Shown here in pieces: positions 24,317-33,844 of a stretch of DNA of 64,000 bases (positions within the stretch are counted from its first letter, which is position 1; the number at the start of each line of letters is the position of its first letter). Under the pieces are notes generated by a model. The model had not been told where the DNA came from. It did not search any database and saw only the letters and a list, made by a program, of their open reading frames with translations. This DNA comes from Nocardioides jejuensis. GTDB taxonomy: Bacteria > Actinomycetota > Actinomycetes > Propionibacteriales > Nocardioidaceae. The stretch spans positions 1-64,000 of the forward strand of contig NZ_SJZJ01000011.1 in NCBI RefSeq assembly GCF_004337475.1, in the 5' to 3' direction. The position numbers and the translations under genes were made by a program.

Positions 24317-26859
24317 GACGTCACCGCCCAGCTGATCGGTAGCGTGCGCTGCGAGGTCTTGCGGGCGAAGCGGCGGCGCGTGAGGTCGTCGGAAACGGCG
24401 TGGAGCGTGGCCCGCACCTCCGCCAGGATCTCGCCCAGGCCGGACCGGTCGCCCGTGCAGGCCTCGACCAGGTCGACCCGGGCGATGTGGTCGGCCAGCG
24501 CCTCGGCCTTCGCGGCGAGCACGTCGTCGCCGACGAGACGCAGGTCCTCGACGAGCCGGTCGACGCTGAACGCCACCGAGCGCGGATTGCCCTTGTCGAG
24601 CAGCAGCAGCGAGACCGCGGAGTGGATCGGCCAGACCGGGCCCTCACCCGCCACCGTGCGGCGACGGTGGGTCAGGATCGACTCGCCCACCTCGAGCACC
24701 GCCTCGGTCAGCTGGCCGTCGATGATCGGCGGGCGCTCGTGGGCGATCGTGGACGCGAGCAGCGCCACGGTGAACTGGGCACGCTCGAGGCGGATGCCGC
24801 CGTCGAGGAAGCCCCACGTCTCGTCACGGACCATCGACTCGGCGATGACACCGGAGACCGCGAGCAGCGACTCGAGGACGTCGTACAGGCGTGGCTGGAG
24901 CTGGTGCTCGTCGGAGGGCACGTGGGCCAGCGTGCGGTCCAGGCGCGACAGCACGTGCCAGATGTCCTGGGAGAGCTGGTCGCGCACGCGCTGGGCCGCG
25001 TCGCCCAGCCGGTCGGCCGCATAGCGCAGGCTGCCCGACTGGAGCGGGTCGCTGACCATCGTGCGCACGTGCTGGCGGGGCTGCGCGGGGTCACCCGGCA
25101 CCCGCGTGATCGCGGTGGCGGCCGCAAGGAGAGCGCGCATCGCCTGCTCGCCCGGCGTGCCCGGACGCGCGGCGTGGTCCTCGACGAGGTCGTCGCAGAC
25201 ACGCAAGATGCGCCCCGCGGCCTCGGCGCGCTCGGCGTACCGGCCCAGCCAGAAGAGGTTGTCGGCGACACGGGGCGCAACCACGGCCCGCGGCCGGACC
25301 GCAACCAGGTCGGGTCGTACGCCGGGATCGCCCCAGCCAGCCTCGGCGGTCTCGGGTGCGAGCACCCAGACGTCCTTGGCGATCGCACCGCCCGAGTTGG
25401 AGACGTGGAGCTGAGAGGGCCCGGTGGCAGCCCGGGCGAGGCCGCCCGGCATGACGTGGCGCTCGCCGTCGCGCTCCGCCCAGAAGGTGCGCAGGACCAG
25501 GCGGCCGGGGGTCAGACCGGTGGGCGTCACGACCGGGGTCGTCGAGAGCGGCAGGGGCTCCTGGCCGATCCAGGCCCACGGCTCGGACTCGATCCGGCGA
25601 CGCAGGCGATCGCGGCCTTCGGCGGAGAGGTGCCCGCCGAGCTGTGCCTCTACCTCGCCTCCCGTCGCGATCGGACGCAGCACCAGGCGGTCGATGTTCG
25701 CCAGCACGTGCGCGAGCCCGTCGCGATCGCCGCACCACCAGGCAGGCTTGCCGGCGAGCTGCAGGTCCTCGCCGAGCAGCGCCTGGGCGACGGCCGGGAG
25801 GAACGGCGCGAGGCCGGGGTTCTCGAGCACCTGGGCGCCGAGGGGGTTGGCGACGGTCACGTTGCCCTGGCGGGTCGCCTCGACCAGTCCGGGCAGTCCG
25901 AGCTGCGAGTCGGCGCGGAGGTCGAGGGAGTCGCAGTACTCCGGGTCCACGCGGCGCAGCACGACATCGACCGGCTCGAGACGCCCCGCCGCGCGCAGCC
26001 AGACCCGGCCGTTGCGGAGCATCAGGTCATCGGACTCCGCGAGCGGGAAGCCAAGCAGGCTGGCCAGGAAGCTCTGGTCGTACGCCGTCTCCGACATCGG
26101 CCCCGGCGACAGGAGAACGACGCGCGGCACCTCGCTCGTCGGCGGCGCTGCCTCGCGGACGGCAGCCGACATGGTGTGGAAGAAGCCGCGCAGGCGGGCC
26201 AGCTCCGTGCTGCGGTGGAGACCGGCGAGCACGCGCGTCGTCACGCGTCGGTTGGCCATCGCGTAGCCGGCACCTGAGGGCGCCGACGTCCGGTCGGCCA
26301 GGACCCGCCAGGTGCCGTCCGTGTCGCGCCCGAGGTCGTGGGCACCGAGGACGAGGCCGCCGCGGCTGCGGATCCCGTCGACCTGCCGCAGGAAGCCCGG
26401 ATGGCCGAGCACGACCTCGGCCGGAATCACGCCGCGACGCAGCAGCAGCCGGTCGCCGTACAGGTCCTCGAGGAGGGCGGCGAGGAGGGTGGCGCGCTGT
26501 TGGATGCCGCGCTCGAGACCACTCCACTCCTCCGAGGTGAGCACGACGGGCAGCGGGTCGAGCCGCCAGTGGCGGTCGCGGATCCCGTCGATGCCGCCGA
26601 CGCCGTAGCGGATGCCGTCGTCGTGGACGAGACGCCGGGTCTCGGCGCGCGCCGCCAGCAGACCGCCCTGGCCCATGGCCTCGATCGCGTCGGCAAGCAA
26701 CAGCTGGGTCGGCCGGACGTCGCCCCCGGCGATCAGCTCGTCCGAGCCGAGCAGCGGGTCGGGCCCGTGGTCGCCCAGCCGCCCGCGGTAGTCCGCGAGG
26801 ACGCCGGACGACGCACCCGCGGGCGCGGCGGCGGCAGCCGGGTTGAGCGAGGAGGTCAC
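24313..26859 (-). CDS. circularly permuted ATP-grasp plus alpha-E domain fusion
   Basis: Protein of 848 aa fusing two domains usually encoded by neighbouring genes. Residues about 1-490 are the circularly permuted ATP-grasp type 2 (DUF404/DUF407) with YGVGGIDGIRDRHWRLDPLP, VVLLSPGPMSETAYD and EVEAQLGGHLS. Residues about 530-840 are the helical alpha-E domain (DUF403) beginning VADNLFWLGRYAERAEAAG. ATP-grasp enzymes ligate carboxylates to amines. The GTG start lies nine bases after the 1104-aa transglutaminase gene. It is probably the ligase centre of the cluster (inference). Confidence 0.9.
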   Translation of the reverse strand: MTSSLNPAAAAAPAGASSGVLADYRGRLGDHGPDPLLGSDELIAGGDVRPTQLLLADAIEAMGQGGLLAARAETRRLVHDDGIRYGVGGIDGIRDRHWRLDPLPVVLTSEEWSGLERGIQQRATLLAALLEDLYGDRLLLRRGVIPAEVVLGHPGFLRQVDGIRSRGGLVLGAHDLGRDTDGTWRVLADRTSAPSGAGYAMANRRVTTRVLAGLHRSTELARLRGFFHTMSAAVREAAPPTSEVPRVVLLSPGPMSETAYDQSFLASLLGFPLAESDDLMLRNGRVWLRAAGRLEPVDVVLRRVDPEYCDSLDLRADSQLGLPGLVEATRQGNVTVANPLGAQVLENPGLAPFLPAVAQALLGEDLQLAGKPAWWCGDRDGLAHVLANIDRLVLRPIATGGEVEAQLGGHLSAEGRDRLRRRIESEPWAWIGQEPLPLSTTPVVTPTGLTPGRLVLRTFWAERDGERHVMPGGLARAATGPSQLHVSNSGGAIAKDVWVLAPETAEAGWGDPGVRPDLVAVRPRAVVAPRVADNLFWLGRYAERAEAAGRILRVCDDLVEDHAARPGTPGEQAMRALLAAATAITRVPGDPAQPRQHVRTMVSDPLQSGSLRYAADRLGDAAQRVRDQLSQDIWHVLSRLDRTLAHVPSDEHQLQPRLYDVLESLLAVSGVIAESMVRDETWGFLDGGIRLERAQFTVALLASTIAHERPPIIDGQLTEAVLEVGESILTHRRRTVAGEGPVWPIHSAVSLLLLDKGNPRSVAFSVDRLVEDLRLVGDDVLAAKAEALADHIARVDLVEACTGDRSGLGEILAEVRATLHAVSDDLTRRRFARKTSQRTLPISWAVTS

Positions 26860-26868
26860 GCGCAGACC

Positions 26869-29800
26869 CTACGACCGATTTCCCGGGGAGAAGCGCCGAA
26901 GGTCCAGTGTGGTCGGGTACTCGACACCTGCAGCGGCATCGATCGGCGCCACGGCGTCGACGTCCACGGGGCCCGCTGTGTGGCCGCCGGCACGGAAGCG
27001 GGTTGCCCGCCGTGCCTCGGCACTCATCGCGTTGACCGGACGGTCCTCGTATGACCGTCCCCCCGGGTGCACCACGTGATAGGTGAACCCCCCGAGGCTG
27101 CGCGAGTTCCACCGGTCGACGAGGTCGACCACGATCGGCGAGTGCACCCCGATCGTCGGGTGCAGGGCGGAGTACGGCGCCCACGCGCGGTAGCGGACGC
27201 CCGCGACGTAGTCGCCCGGGATGCCAGTGGCCGTCAGCGGGACGGGTACGCCGTTGCAGGTCACGACATGACGGCCCTCGACCAGGCCCGTGGCCCGGAT
27301 CTGCAGCCGCTCGACGCTGGAGTCGACGTAACGCGCGGTTCCGCCCAGCGCCATCTCCTCGCCGAGCACGTGCCAGGGCTCAATCGCCTGACGTGCCTCG
27401 AGGTGGACGCCGGCGACGTCAACCTCACCGAGCCGCGGGAAGCGGAACTCGAGGAACGCGTCGAACCAGGCCGGGTCGAAGAGCGGTGCCTCGGGGTCGT
27501 GGGCACGGAGCCAGGCGTTGAGCTCGGCAACCACGTCGTACAGATCGGCGGTGGCGAACGCCGGGGTCAGGAAGCGGTCGTGCAGCCGGGTGCCCCAGCG
27601 CACGAGCGCGCCCGTGTAGGGCTCGTTCCAGAAGCGGGCCACGAGTGCCCGGATCAGCAGCGCCTGGACCAGCGCCATCCGCGGGTGCGGAGGCATCTCG
27701 AAGCCGCGCAGCTCGAGCAGGCCGAGGCGGCCGCGGTTGCCGTCGGGGCTGTAGAGCTTGTCGATGCAGAACTCGGCGCGGTGCGTGTTGCCGGTCAGGT
27801 CAGTCAGCAGGTGGCGCAGCAGCCGGTCGACGATCCAGGCCGGGGCCACGCCGTCCGGCGACTCCCGCGTCGCGCGGTCGAGCTCGGCGAAGGCGATCTC
27901 GAGCTCGTAGAGCGTCTCGTTGCGCCCCTCGTCGACACGCGGGCTCTGGCTCGTCGGGCCCAGGAAGCGCCCCGCGAAGACGTAGGAGAGGGCCGGGTGG
28001 TGTTGCCAGAAGGTGAGCAGGCTGCGGAGCAGGTCCGGCCGGCGCAACAGCGGGCTGTCCGCCGCGGTCGGACCACCGAGCGTGAAGTGGTTGCCACCGC
28101 CGGTGCCGGTGTGGGTGCCGTCGACGTCGAACTTCTCCGTGCCGAGACGGACCGCCTTCGCGTCCTCCGCGAGCGTCTCGGTGACCTCGCGCAGCTCGGC
28201 CCAGCTGGCCGTCGGCTGGATGTTGACCTCGATGACACCCGGGTCGGGAGTCACCGACAGCGCCTGCGTGCGCGGGTCGCCGGGCAGTGGGTAGCCCTCG
28301 ATCACGACCGGCATCTCGACGGTGGCGGCGCTCGCCTCTATCGCGGCGATCAGGGCGAGCGCGCGGTCGAGGTCGGTCAGCGGCGGGAGGAAGACGTAGA
28401 GGTGCCCCTCGCGGGCCTCGACGACCACCGCGTGCCGTGGCGCGGACTCCACCGGCAGGACCTCCGCCGGCTCGGCGGCCAGCAGCTCGGCGTACGCCGT
28501 GAGGGCCGGGCGCGGTGCGAACGGGGAGACGTCCGGCAGGTCCGGCGGGGCCTGCCACGCGATCGAGTCGAGCGGCAGCCGCAGGCCCGCAGGCGAGTCG
28601 CCCGCGGTGAGGTAGAGCCGGCGCCGGCGGAGGTGCCACTGCGTGGTGCCCCAGCCCTCGCCGGAGGGGTTCTCGAAGACCGGGACGACCCAGGCCCGCT
28701 CGGCATCGAGCGCCGCCTCGTCGACCTCGCGGACGGCCGGCGCCGCTCCTTCGGGCTCGCCCCAGGGCTGGCGCGCCTCGTCCCAGCGGGCAGCGTACGG
28801 GTCGTCGTACGCCGGCAGGACGTGGTCGGCAGGTACGCCGAGGCGGGCAGCGAGGCCGGCGGCGATCTCCCGGACGTCGTCGCCCGTCGGGTCGGTCGGC
28901 GGACCCCACGGGTGGTCGAGGAGTGCCGCGTCGGACCAGACCGGCTCCCCATCGGCGCGCCAGGTGAGCTGGGCCTGCCAGCGCGGGAGCGGCTCGCCGG
29001 GGTACCACTTGCCCTGGCCGTGGTGGACCAGGCCGTGCGGCGCCCAGCGCTCCTTGAGGCGGGCGGTCAGCTCCCGGGCCAGCTCGCGCTTGCCGGGGCC
29101 GTCGGCCGCCGTCGCCCACTGCTCGCTCGCCTGGTCGTCGATGCTGACGTAGGTCGGTTCGCCACCCATGGTCAGCCGTACGTCGCCCGCCTCGAGCAGG
29201 CCGTCGACATACGCGCCGAGGGTGTTGACGGCCTCCCACTGCTGCTCGCTGTACGGCAGCGTGATGCGCGGGTCCTCGTGGATCCGCGTAACCGTGTTGG
29301 AGAAGTCGAAGGAGACCTGGATCGGGTCGGTCGATCCCGCGATCGGTGCCGAGCCGCTCGGGTGCGGGGTGGCCGAGAGGGGAATGTGGCCCTCGCCGGC
29401 GAAGAGTCCCGACGTCGGGTCGAGTCCGATCCAGCCGGCACCCGGCACGTAGACCTCGGTCCAGGCGTGGAGGTCGGTGAAGTCCTCGGCCGGGCCGCCG
29501 TCCGCGGCGTCGTCGGGAGCCAGCTGCACCAGGTAGCCACTCGCGAACCGGGCGGCCAGGCCGAGCTCGCGCAGCACGCTCACCAGCAGCCAGGCCGAGT
29601 CGCGGCACGAGCCGATCGCCCGGTCGAGCGTCTGGTCCGGCGTCTGCACGCCGGGCTCCATGCGGACCGAGTACGCGACGCTGCCGTTGACCGCCTGGTT
29701 GACCTTCACCAGGAAGTCGACGATGCCCGTGGCACCCGCGAGCGAGGCCAGGTCGTGCTCGGCGAGCCACGCGGTGACCAGCGGGCCCGGGCCTGTCCCC

Positions 29801-30183
29801 GGCGTCTCGTCGACGGGCTTCAGATAGGGCTCGAGGTCCGCGAGCAGGTCGGCCGGGTAGGCGAAGCCGTAGTGCTCGGCGTACTCCTCGACGAAGAAGT
29901 CGAACGGGTTGATGACCGTCAGGTCGGCGACCAGGTCGACGGTGATCTCGAGCTCCTTGACCGGCTCGGGGAAGACCAGCCGGGCCATGAAGTTGCCGAA
30001 CGCGTCCTGCTGCCAGTTCAGGAAGTGGCCGCGTGGGCTGACCGTCAGCGAGTACGAGTCGATCGGCGTCCGGGAGTGCGGCGCCGGCCGGAGCCGGACC
30101 GTGTGCGGGTGCACGGCCACCGGCTCGGCGAAGGTGTACGTCGTGCGGTGCTCGAGTGCTACGCGGATGGTCACGGCCGCCAC
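26869..30183 (-). CDS. large transglutaminase/DUF2126 protein
   Basis: Protein of 1104 aa. The N-terminal transglutaminase region (about 1-290) has Cys in AIGSCRDSAWLL near 193, His in DLHAWTEVYVP near 236 and Asp in GLDPTSGLF near 253. A very long DUF2126 region follows, with LTMGGEPTYVSIDD, GGNHFTLGGPT and VLGEEMALGGTARYVDSS. It is the first gene of the three-gene minus-strand operon. The GTG at 30183 is the longest start; a GTG at 30174, giving MTIRVALEHRT, fits family N-termini better. Function is unproven; an amidase or transamidase role is predicted. Confidence 0.9.
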   Translation of the reverse strand: MAAVTIRVALEHRTTYTFAEPVAVHPHTVRLRPAPHSRTPIDSYSLTVSPRGHFLNWQQDAFGNFMARLVFPEPVKELEITVDLVADLTVINPFDFFVEEYAEHYGFAYPADLLADLEPYLKPVDETPGTGPGPLVTAWLAEHDLASLAGATGIVDFLVKVNQAVNGSVAYSVRMEPGVQTPDQTLDRAIGSCRDSAWLLVSVLRELGLAARFASGYLVQLAPDDAADGGPAEDFTDLHAWTEVYVPGAGWIGLDPTSGLFAGEGHIPLSATPHPSGSAPIAGSTDPIQVSFDFSNTVTRIHEDPRITLPYSEQQWEAVNTLGAYVDGLLEAGDVRLTMGGEPTYVSIDDQASEQWATAADGPGKRELARELTARLKERWAPHGLVHHGQGKWYPGEPLPRWQAQLTWRADGEPVWSDAALLDHPWGPPTDPTGDDVREIAAGLAARLGVPADHVLPAYDDPYAARWDEARQPWGEPEGAAPAVREVDEAALDAERAWVVPVFENPSGEGWGTTQWHLRRRRLYLTAGDSPAGLRLPLDSIAWQAPPDLPDVSPFAPRPALTAYAELLAAEPAEVLPVESAPRHAVVVEAREGHLYVFLPPLTDLDRALALIAAIEASAATVEMPVVIEGYPLPGDPRTQALSVTPDPGVIEVNIQPTASWAELREVTETLAEDAKAVRLGTEKFDVDGTHTGTGGGNHFTLGGPTAADSPLLRRPDLLRSLLTFWQHHPALSYVFAGRFLGPTSQSPRVDEGRNETLYELEIAFAELDRATRESPDGVAPAWIVDRLLRHLLTDLTGNTHRAEFCIDKLYSPDGNRGRLGLLELRGFEMPPHPRMALVQALLIRALVARFWNEPYTGALVRWGTRLHDRFLTPAFATADLYDVVAELNAWLRAHDPEAPLFDPAWFDAFLEFRFPRLGEVDVAGVHLEARQAIEPWHVLGEEMALGGTARYVDSSVERLQIRATGLVEGRHVVTCNGVPVPLTATGIPGDYVAGVRYRAWAPYSALHPTIGVHSPIVVDLVDRWNSRSLGGFTYHVVHPGGRSYEDRPVNAMSAEARRATRFRAGGHTAGPVDVDAVAPIDAAAGVEYPTTLDLRRFSPGNRS

Positions 30184-30244
30184 GCTAGGGGCACCACGTT
30201 GCGCGCGCGTTTCCGATCAGGTGCCCGGCGTGAACTCACGCGGC

Positions 30245-31459
30245 TCAGGCAGCAGCCGCATCGAGCTCGGCCTGGATCGCCTTGCGCGCCTTCCGACCGC
30301 CGGTCGACATCTTGTAGAGCTGCGCCATCCGCTTGGGGGCGTTCTTCGGCGTGGTCGTCGCGAGCCAGCCGTTGGGCAGCGAGAGGCGGAAGACCTTGTG
30401 CCAGGCGCTGGCGAGCTGCTTCGGGAACGAGCCCTCGACGTACGGCAGGTCGTACTTCTCGAAGACGGCCTTGACCTTCGGCGCGACCTCGGCGAGGCGG
30501 TTGGAGTTGAGGTCGGGGAAGAGGTGGTGCTCGACCTGGTGCGACAGGTTGCCGCTCATGATGTCCATCAGCTTGCCGCCGGTGATGTTGGCCGAGCCGA
30601 GGCCCTGACGGAGGTACCACTCGGCCTTTGTCTCGCCCTCGATCGAGGCCTTCTCGAAGACCGCGACGCCCTCGGGGAAGTGGCCACACATGATGATCGA
30701 GTGGCTCCAGATGTTGCGGCCCACGTTGGCGATCACGTTCGCGGCCAGCGTCGGCAGGAGGGCACCGAACGGCGCCGCCACGAGCGGGTGCACGACGTAG
30801 TCCTTGAGCATCTGGCCACGGATCTTCTTCAGCGTCGCCGCCGCGCCCTTGGTGAACTCCTCGGAACGCTTCTCCTTCGGGATCCGCAGGTTCTTGCCGA
30901 GCTCCAGGTCGTACGCCGCGATGCCGTACTCGAAGATGCAGGCGTTGATGGCGTTCCACAGCGGCTGCGCGAGGAAGAACGGGTGCCAGCGCTGGTCCTC
31001 GTCGACGCGCATGATCGAGTAGCCGAGGTCGTTGTCCTTGCCGAGGACGTTCGTGTACGTGTGGTGCAGCTCGTTGTGGCTGTGCTTCCAGGCGGCGGCG
31101 GGCGTCGCGTTGTCCCAGTCCCAGTTGGTCGAGTGGATCTTCGGGTCACGCATCCAGTCCCACTGGCCGTGCATGACGTTGTGGCCGATCTCCATGTTCT
31201 CGAGGATCTTGGCGATGGTGAGTCCGGCCGTGCCCAGCACGAAGGCGGGCGGGAAGACGCTGGCCAGCAGCGTGGCGCGCGAGCCCACCTCCAGCCAGCG
31301 CTGGAAGGCAATCATCCTGCGGATGTACGCCGCGTCGTCGGCGCCGCGCTTGGCGAGCACCTCCTGGCGGATCGCCTCGATCTCGGCGCCGAACGCCTCG
31401 ATGTCCTCCGGCGTCAGGTGGGCGACGGGGTTCTGCTCGAGCTTCTGGATCGCGGTCAT
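30245..31459 (-). CDS. membrane fatty-acid (acyl-CoA) desaturase
   Basis: Di-iron desaturase of 404 aa, like mycobacterial DesA3. The three histidine boxes are intact: HNVMHG near 93, HNELHHTYTN near 128 and HQVEHHLFP near 306. Hydrophobic segments lie around residues 63-85 and 215-245. It introduces a cis double bond into acyl-CoA using O2 and electrons from the ferredoxin reductase encoded just upstream in the same operon (11-base gap). Regulation is probably by the divergent PucR-type protein through the palindrome at 32.6 kb. Confidence 0.92.
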   Translation of the reverse strand: MTAIQKLEQNPVAHLTPEDIEAFGAEIEAIRQEVLAKRGADDAAYIRRMIAFQRWLEVGSRATLLASVFPPAFVLGTAGLTIAKILENMEIGHNVMHGQWDWMRDPKIHSTNWDWDNATPAAAWKHSHNELHHTYTNVLGKDNDLGYSIMRVDEDQRWHPFFLAQPLWNAINACIFEYGIAAYDLELGKNLRIPKEKRSEEFTKGAAATLKKIRGQMLKDYVVHPLVAAPFGALLPTLAANVIANVGRNIWSHSIIMCGHFPEGVAVFEKASIEGETKAEWYLRQGLGSANITGGKLMDIMSGNLSHQVEHHLFPDLNSNRLAEVAPKVKAVFEKYDLPYVEGSFPKQLASAWHKVFRLSLPNGWLATTTPKNAPKRMAQLYKMSTGGRKARKAIQAELDAAAA

Positions 31460-31470
31460 GGGGAACTCCC

Positions 31471-32568
31471 TCAGTTCTCGATGTGGCACGGGCCGGCGGC
31501 GGCCGTGATGCAGGTCTGGATCTTGACGGGGCCGGTCATGGCGTCGGCCGTGGTGACCTCGCCGGTGCGGAGGTCGCGGACGGCGCCCTCCTTCAGCGGG
31601 AGGACGCAGCCCATGCAGATGCCCATCCGGCATCCGCTGGGCATGAGGACGCCGGCCGACTCGGCCGCGTCCAGGACAGGAGTGGCGCCGTCGGCGTCGA
31701 TCGCCTGGCCACCCACGTGGACGGTGCCGCCCTCGCCGGCGACGATCGTCGCCGCGCGGAACTGCTCGGTCTGCAGGGCCAGCCCGCGGGCCTCGTGGTG
31801 CGCCTCGAGTGCGGCGAGCAGGCCGCCCGGACCACACGCGTACGTCGTCCGGCTGGCCAGGTCGGGCACCAGCTGGTCGAGTGCCGCAACGTCGAGGACG
31901 CCGTGCTCGTCGTCGTACCGGGCGACCAGGTTGATCGCGCCGGCCGCGTCGAGCGCCTGCAGGTCGCTGAGGAAGATCGAGTCGGGCTTGCTCGGCGCGA
32001 CGTGGACGACGGTGACGTCGAGGTCCCGGCTGCGGCCGGGGCGCAGCACGCCCTCGTCGGTCGACGGGAAGAGGTTGCGGAGCATGCCGACGACCGGGGT
32101 CACGCCCGAGCCGGCGGTCACGAAGAGGAGCTTGCGGTGCGACAGCGGGGTGACGCCGCGCTCGTCGGCCGGCAGGACGAACTCGCCCGCGGCCTGCTCG
32201 AGGTGGACCAGCGTGCCCGGCGTGGTGCGGTGCACGAGGAAGTTGCTGACCTTGCCGTCGGGGACCGCCTTGACCGTGACCGAGATCAGGCCGTCGCGGC
32301 GCGGACCGTGGGTCAGCGAGTAGGCGCGCCAGTTGCGGACGCCGTCGACGTCGACGCCGATGCGGACGTACTGGCCCGGCACGTGGCCGGCCCAGTCGGC
32401 GCCGGGCTTGATCACGATGGTCGCCGCGTCTCGGGTCTCCGACTCGACAGCCACGATGCGGCCACGCAGCGGCGCACCGGCGCGGAGCGGCGCGACCAGG
32501 TCGAGGTAGTCGGCGGGCAGGAGCGGCGTGGTGGCGGCTTCGACGACCCGGGTGAGGAGCGAACTCAT
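31471..32568 (-). CDS. ferredoxin reductase, electron donor of the desaturase
   Basis: FAD-NAD(P) oxidoreductase of 365 aa with a fused C-terminal 2Fe-2S ferredoxin domain, like the Rv3230c partner of DesA3. FAD binding is marked by NWRAYSLTHG near 85, the nucleotide site by TAGSGVTPVVGML near 150 and YACGPGG near 240. The plant-type cluster ligands are in SGCRMGICMGC near 318 and QTC near 352. The start at 32568 (MSSLLTRVVE) is chosen because the next upstream ATG would make the operator palindrome coding. It forms an operon with the desaturase. Confidence 0.92.
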   Translation of the reverse strand: MSSLLTRVVEAATTPLLPADYLDLVAPLRAGAPLRGRIVAVESETRDAATIVIKPGADWAGHVPGQYVRIGVDVDGVRNWRAYSLTHGPRRDGLISVTVKAVPDGKVSNFLVHRTTPGTLVHLEQAAGEFVLPADERGVTPLSHRKLLFVTAGSGVTPVVGMLRNLFPSTDEGVLRPGRSRDLDVTVVHVAPSKPDSIFLSDLQALDAAGAINLVARYDDEHGVLDVAALDQLVPDLASRTTYACGPGGLLAALEAHHEARGLALQTEQFRAATIVAGEGGTVHVGGQAIDADGATPVLDAAESAGVLMPSGCRMGICMGCVLPLKEGAVRDLRTGEVTTADAMTGPVKIQTCITAAAGPCHIEN

Positions 32569-32632
32569 GTGTTCCAGTCTCGGCGCCGCTGCGCGTAAAC
32601 TCCTGACTGCTGCCGGTGAATCCAGCGGCCTC

Positions 32633-32653
32633 TTTTGTTCGATTCGCACAAAA
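32633..32653. promoter_or_regulatory. palindromic operator in the desaturase/PucR divergent spacer
   Basis: A 21-bp inverted repeat: TTTTGT, one mismatched base, CGA, central T, TCG, one mismatched base, ACAAAA. Nine of ten pairs match. It sits 12 bases upstream of the chosen PucR-type start and 65 bases upstream of the reductase start. It is well placed for autoregulation and control of the desaturase operon. Which protein binds is inference. Confidence 0.65.
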
Positions 32654-32664
32654 GGATGCAGGAC

Positions 32665-33837
32665 GTGACCGACCGCCTGATGACCGTGCCGCTGCGGTTC
32701 TCCGAGGACCAGCTGACGGCACTGCGCGCCCGCCTCCCCCGCCTCGGCGAGAAGGTCGTGGCCGCGATCATGGCCGAGGTGCCGGCGTACTCCGCGGCGT
32801 TCCAGGGTCGGATGGGCAAGACCATCCAGACGGCCGTGACCCTCGCACTCGCCGGCTTCTTCGACATCGTGACCTCGCCGGGCGCCGACGCCTCAGATGC
32901 GGCCGGGCAGGTGCGCGCGGCGGCGTACGACCTCGGGCGTGGCGAGGCCCGCTCCGGGCGGAGCATGGACGCGCTCACGTCGGCGTACCGGATCGGGACG
33001 GCAACCGCCTGGCGCGACATGAGCCGCGTGGCCGTCGAGCACGGCCTCAGCGCCGAGGGTCTGGCCAGCTTCGCCGAGGTGGTCTTCGACTTCCTCGACC
33101 AGCTGTCGGGCGAGAGCCTGGCCGGCCACGCGGAGGAGCTGGCCCGCAGCGGCCGGCTCCGCGAACGCCAGCTGGCCCAGCTCGCGACGGCCCTGATCGG
33201 CGGACGCGAGGCCGAGCGGCTGACCCAGCTCGCCGAGCAGGCCGACTGGCGCCCTCCCCAGCGACTGACCGCGGTGATCCTGCCGCTCGCGGCCGCCCGC
33301 TCCGTCCGGTCCGTGCTCGACGCCCGCACCCTCGGGCTCGCCGGCGACGTCGAGGCACTCGAGCCGTACGGCGGCCTGCCGGACCACGCGGTCCTGCTCG
33401 TGCCGGGGGCGCGCCCGGTGCTGCTGCGTACCCTCGCCGACACGGCTGCGGTCGTCGGTCCGACGGTGTCCTGGACCTCCGCGCAGGCGTCGTTCCAGCG
33501 TGCCGCGCGGGCCCTCTCCCTTGCCCTCGGCGAGGGGGTCATCGACACCGATCAGCACCTTGCGTCGCTCGTGGTGCTGGCCGATGCGGGCGCGCGCGAC
33601 GACCTCCGCGCCCGGGTCCTGGCACCGCTCGCCGAGCTGCGCGAGGGCCAGCGCGAGAAGCTCACCGAGACCCTGCGCGCCTGGCTGCTGCACCAGGGCC
33701 GGCGCGACGACATCGCCGAGGCGCTCTTCGTGCACCCGCAGACGATCCGCTACCGGATGGGCCAGCTCCGCGAGGCGTACGGCGAGCAGCTCGAGGACCC
33801 GGCGTTCGTCCGCGACGCGACGATCGCCCTCGGCTGA
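32665..33837 (+). CDS. PucR-type helix-turn-helix regulator
   Basis: Regulator of 390 aa. The central GGDEF-like/PucR region (about 165-290) is followed by a C-terminal PucR HTH (about 325-385) with ETLRAWLLHQGRRDDIAEAL and HPQTIRYRMGQL. FasR, a PucR-like activator of fatty-acid synthesis in Streptomyces, is a precedent for lipid control by this family. I chose GTG 32665 because AAAGGA lies eight bases upstream; ATG 32656 is also possible. Divergence from the desaturase operon, with a palindrome between, suggests it controls membrane unsaturation (inference). Confidence 0.85.
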   Translation: MTDRLMTVPLRFSEDQLTALRARLPRLGEKVVAAIMAEVPAYSAAFQGRMGKTIQTAVTLALAGFFDIVTSPGADASDAAGQVRAAAYDLGRGEARSGRSMDALTSAYRIGTATAWRDMSRVAVEHGLSAEGLASFAEVVFDFLDQLSGESLAGHAEELARSGRLRERQLAQLATALIGGREAERLTQLAEQADWRPPQRLTAVILPLAAARSVRSVLDARTLGLAGDVEALEPYGGLPDHAVLLVPGARPVLLRTLADTAAVVGPTVSWTSAQASFQRAARALSLALGEGVIDTDQHLASLVVLADAGARDDLRARVLAPLAELREGQREKLTETLRAWLLHQGRRDDIAEALFVHPQTIRYRMGQLREAYGEQLEDPAFVRDATIALG

Positions 33838-33844
33838 GACGGGC

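Noticed and set aside
27067..30474. Very long plus-strand open frame (over 1100 codons)
   Set aside because: It lies entirely antisense to the DUF2126/transglutaminase and desaturase genes and encodes Arg/Glu/Val-rich sequence with no domain. It is a high-GC shadow frame.
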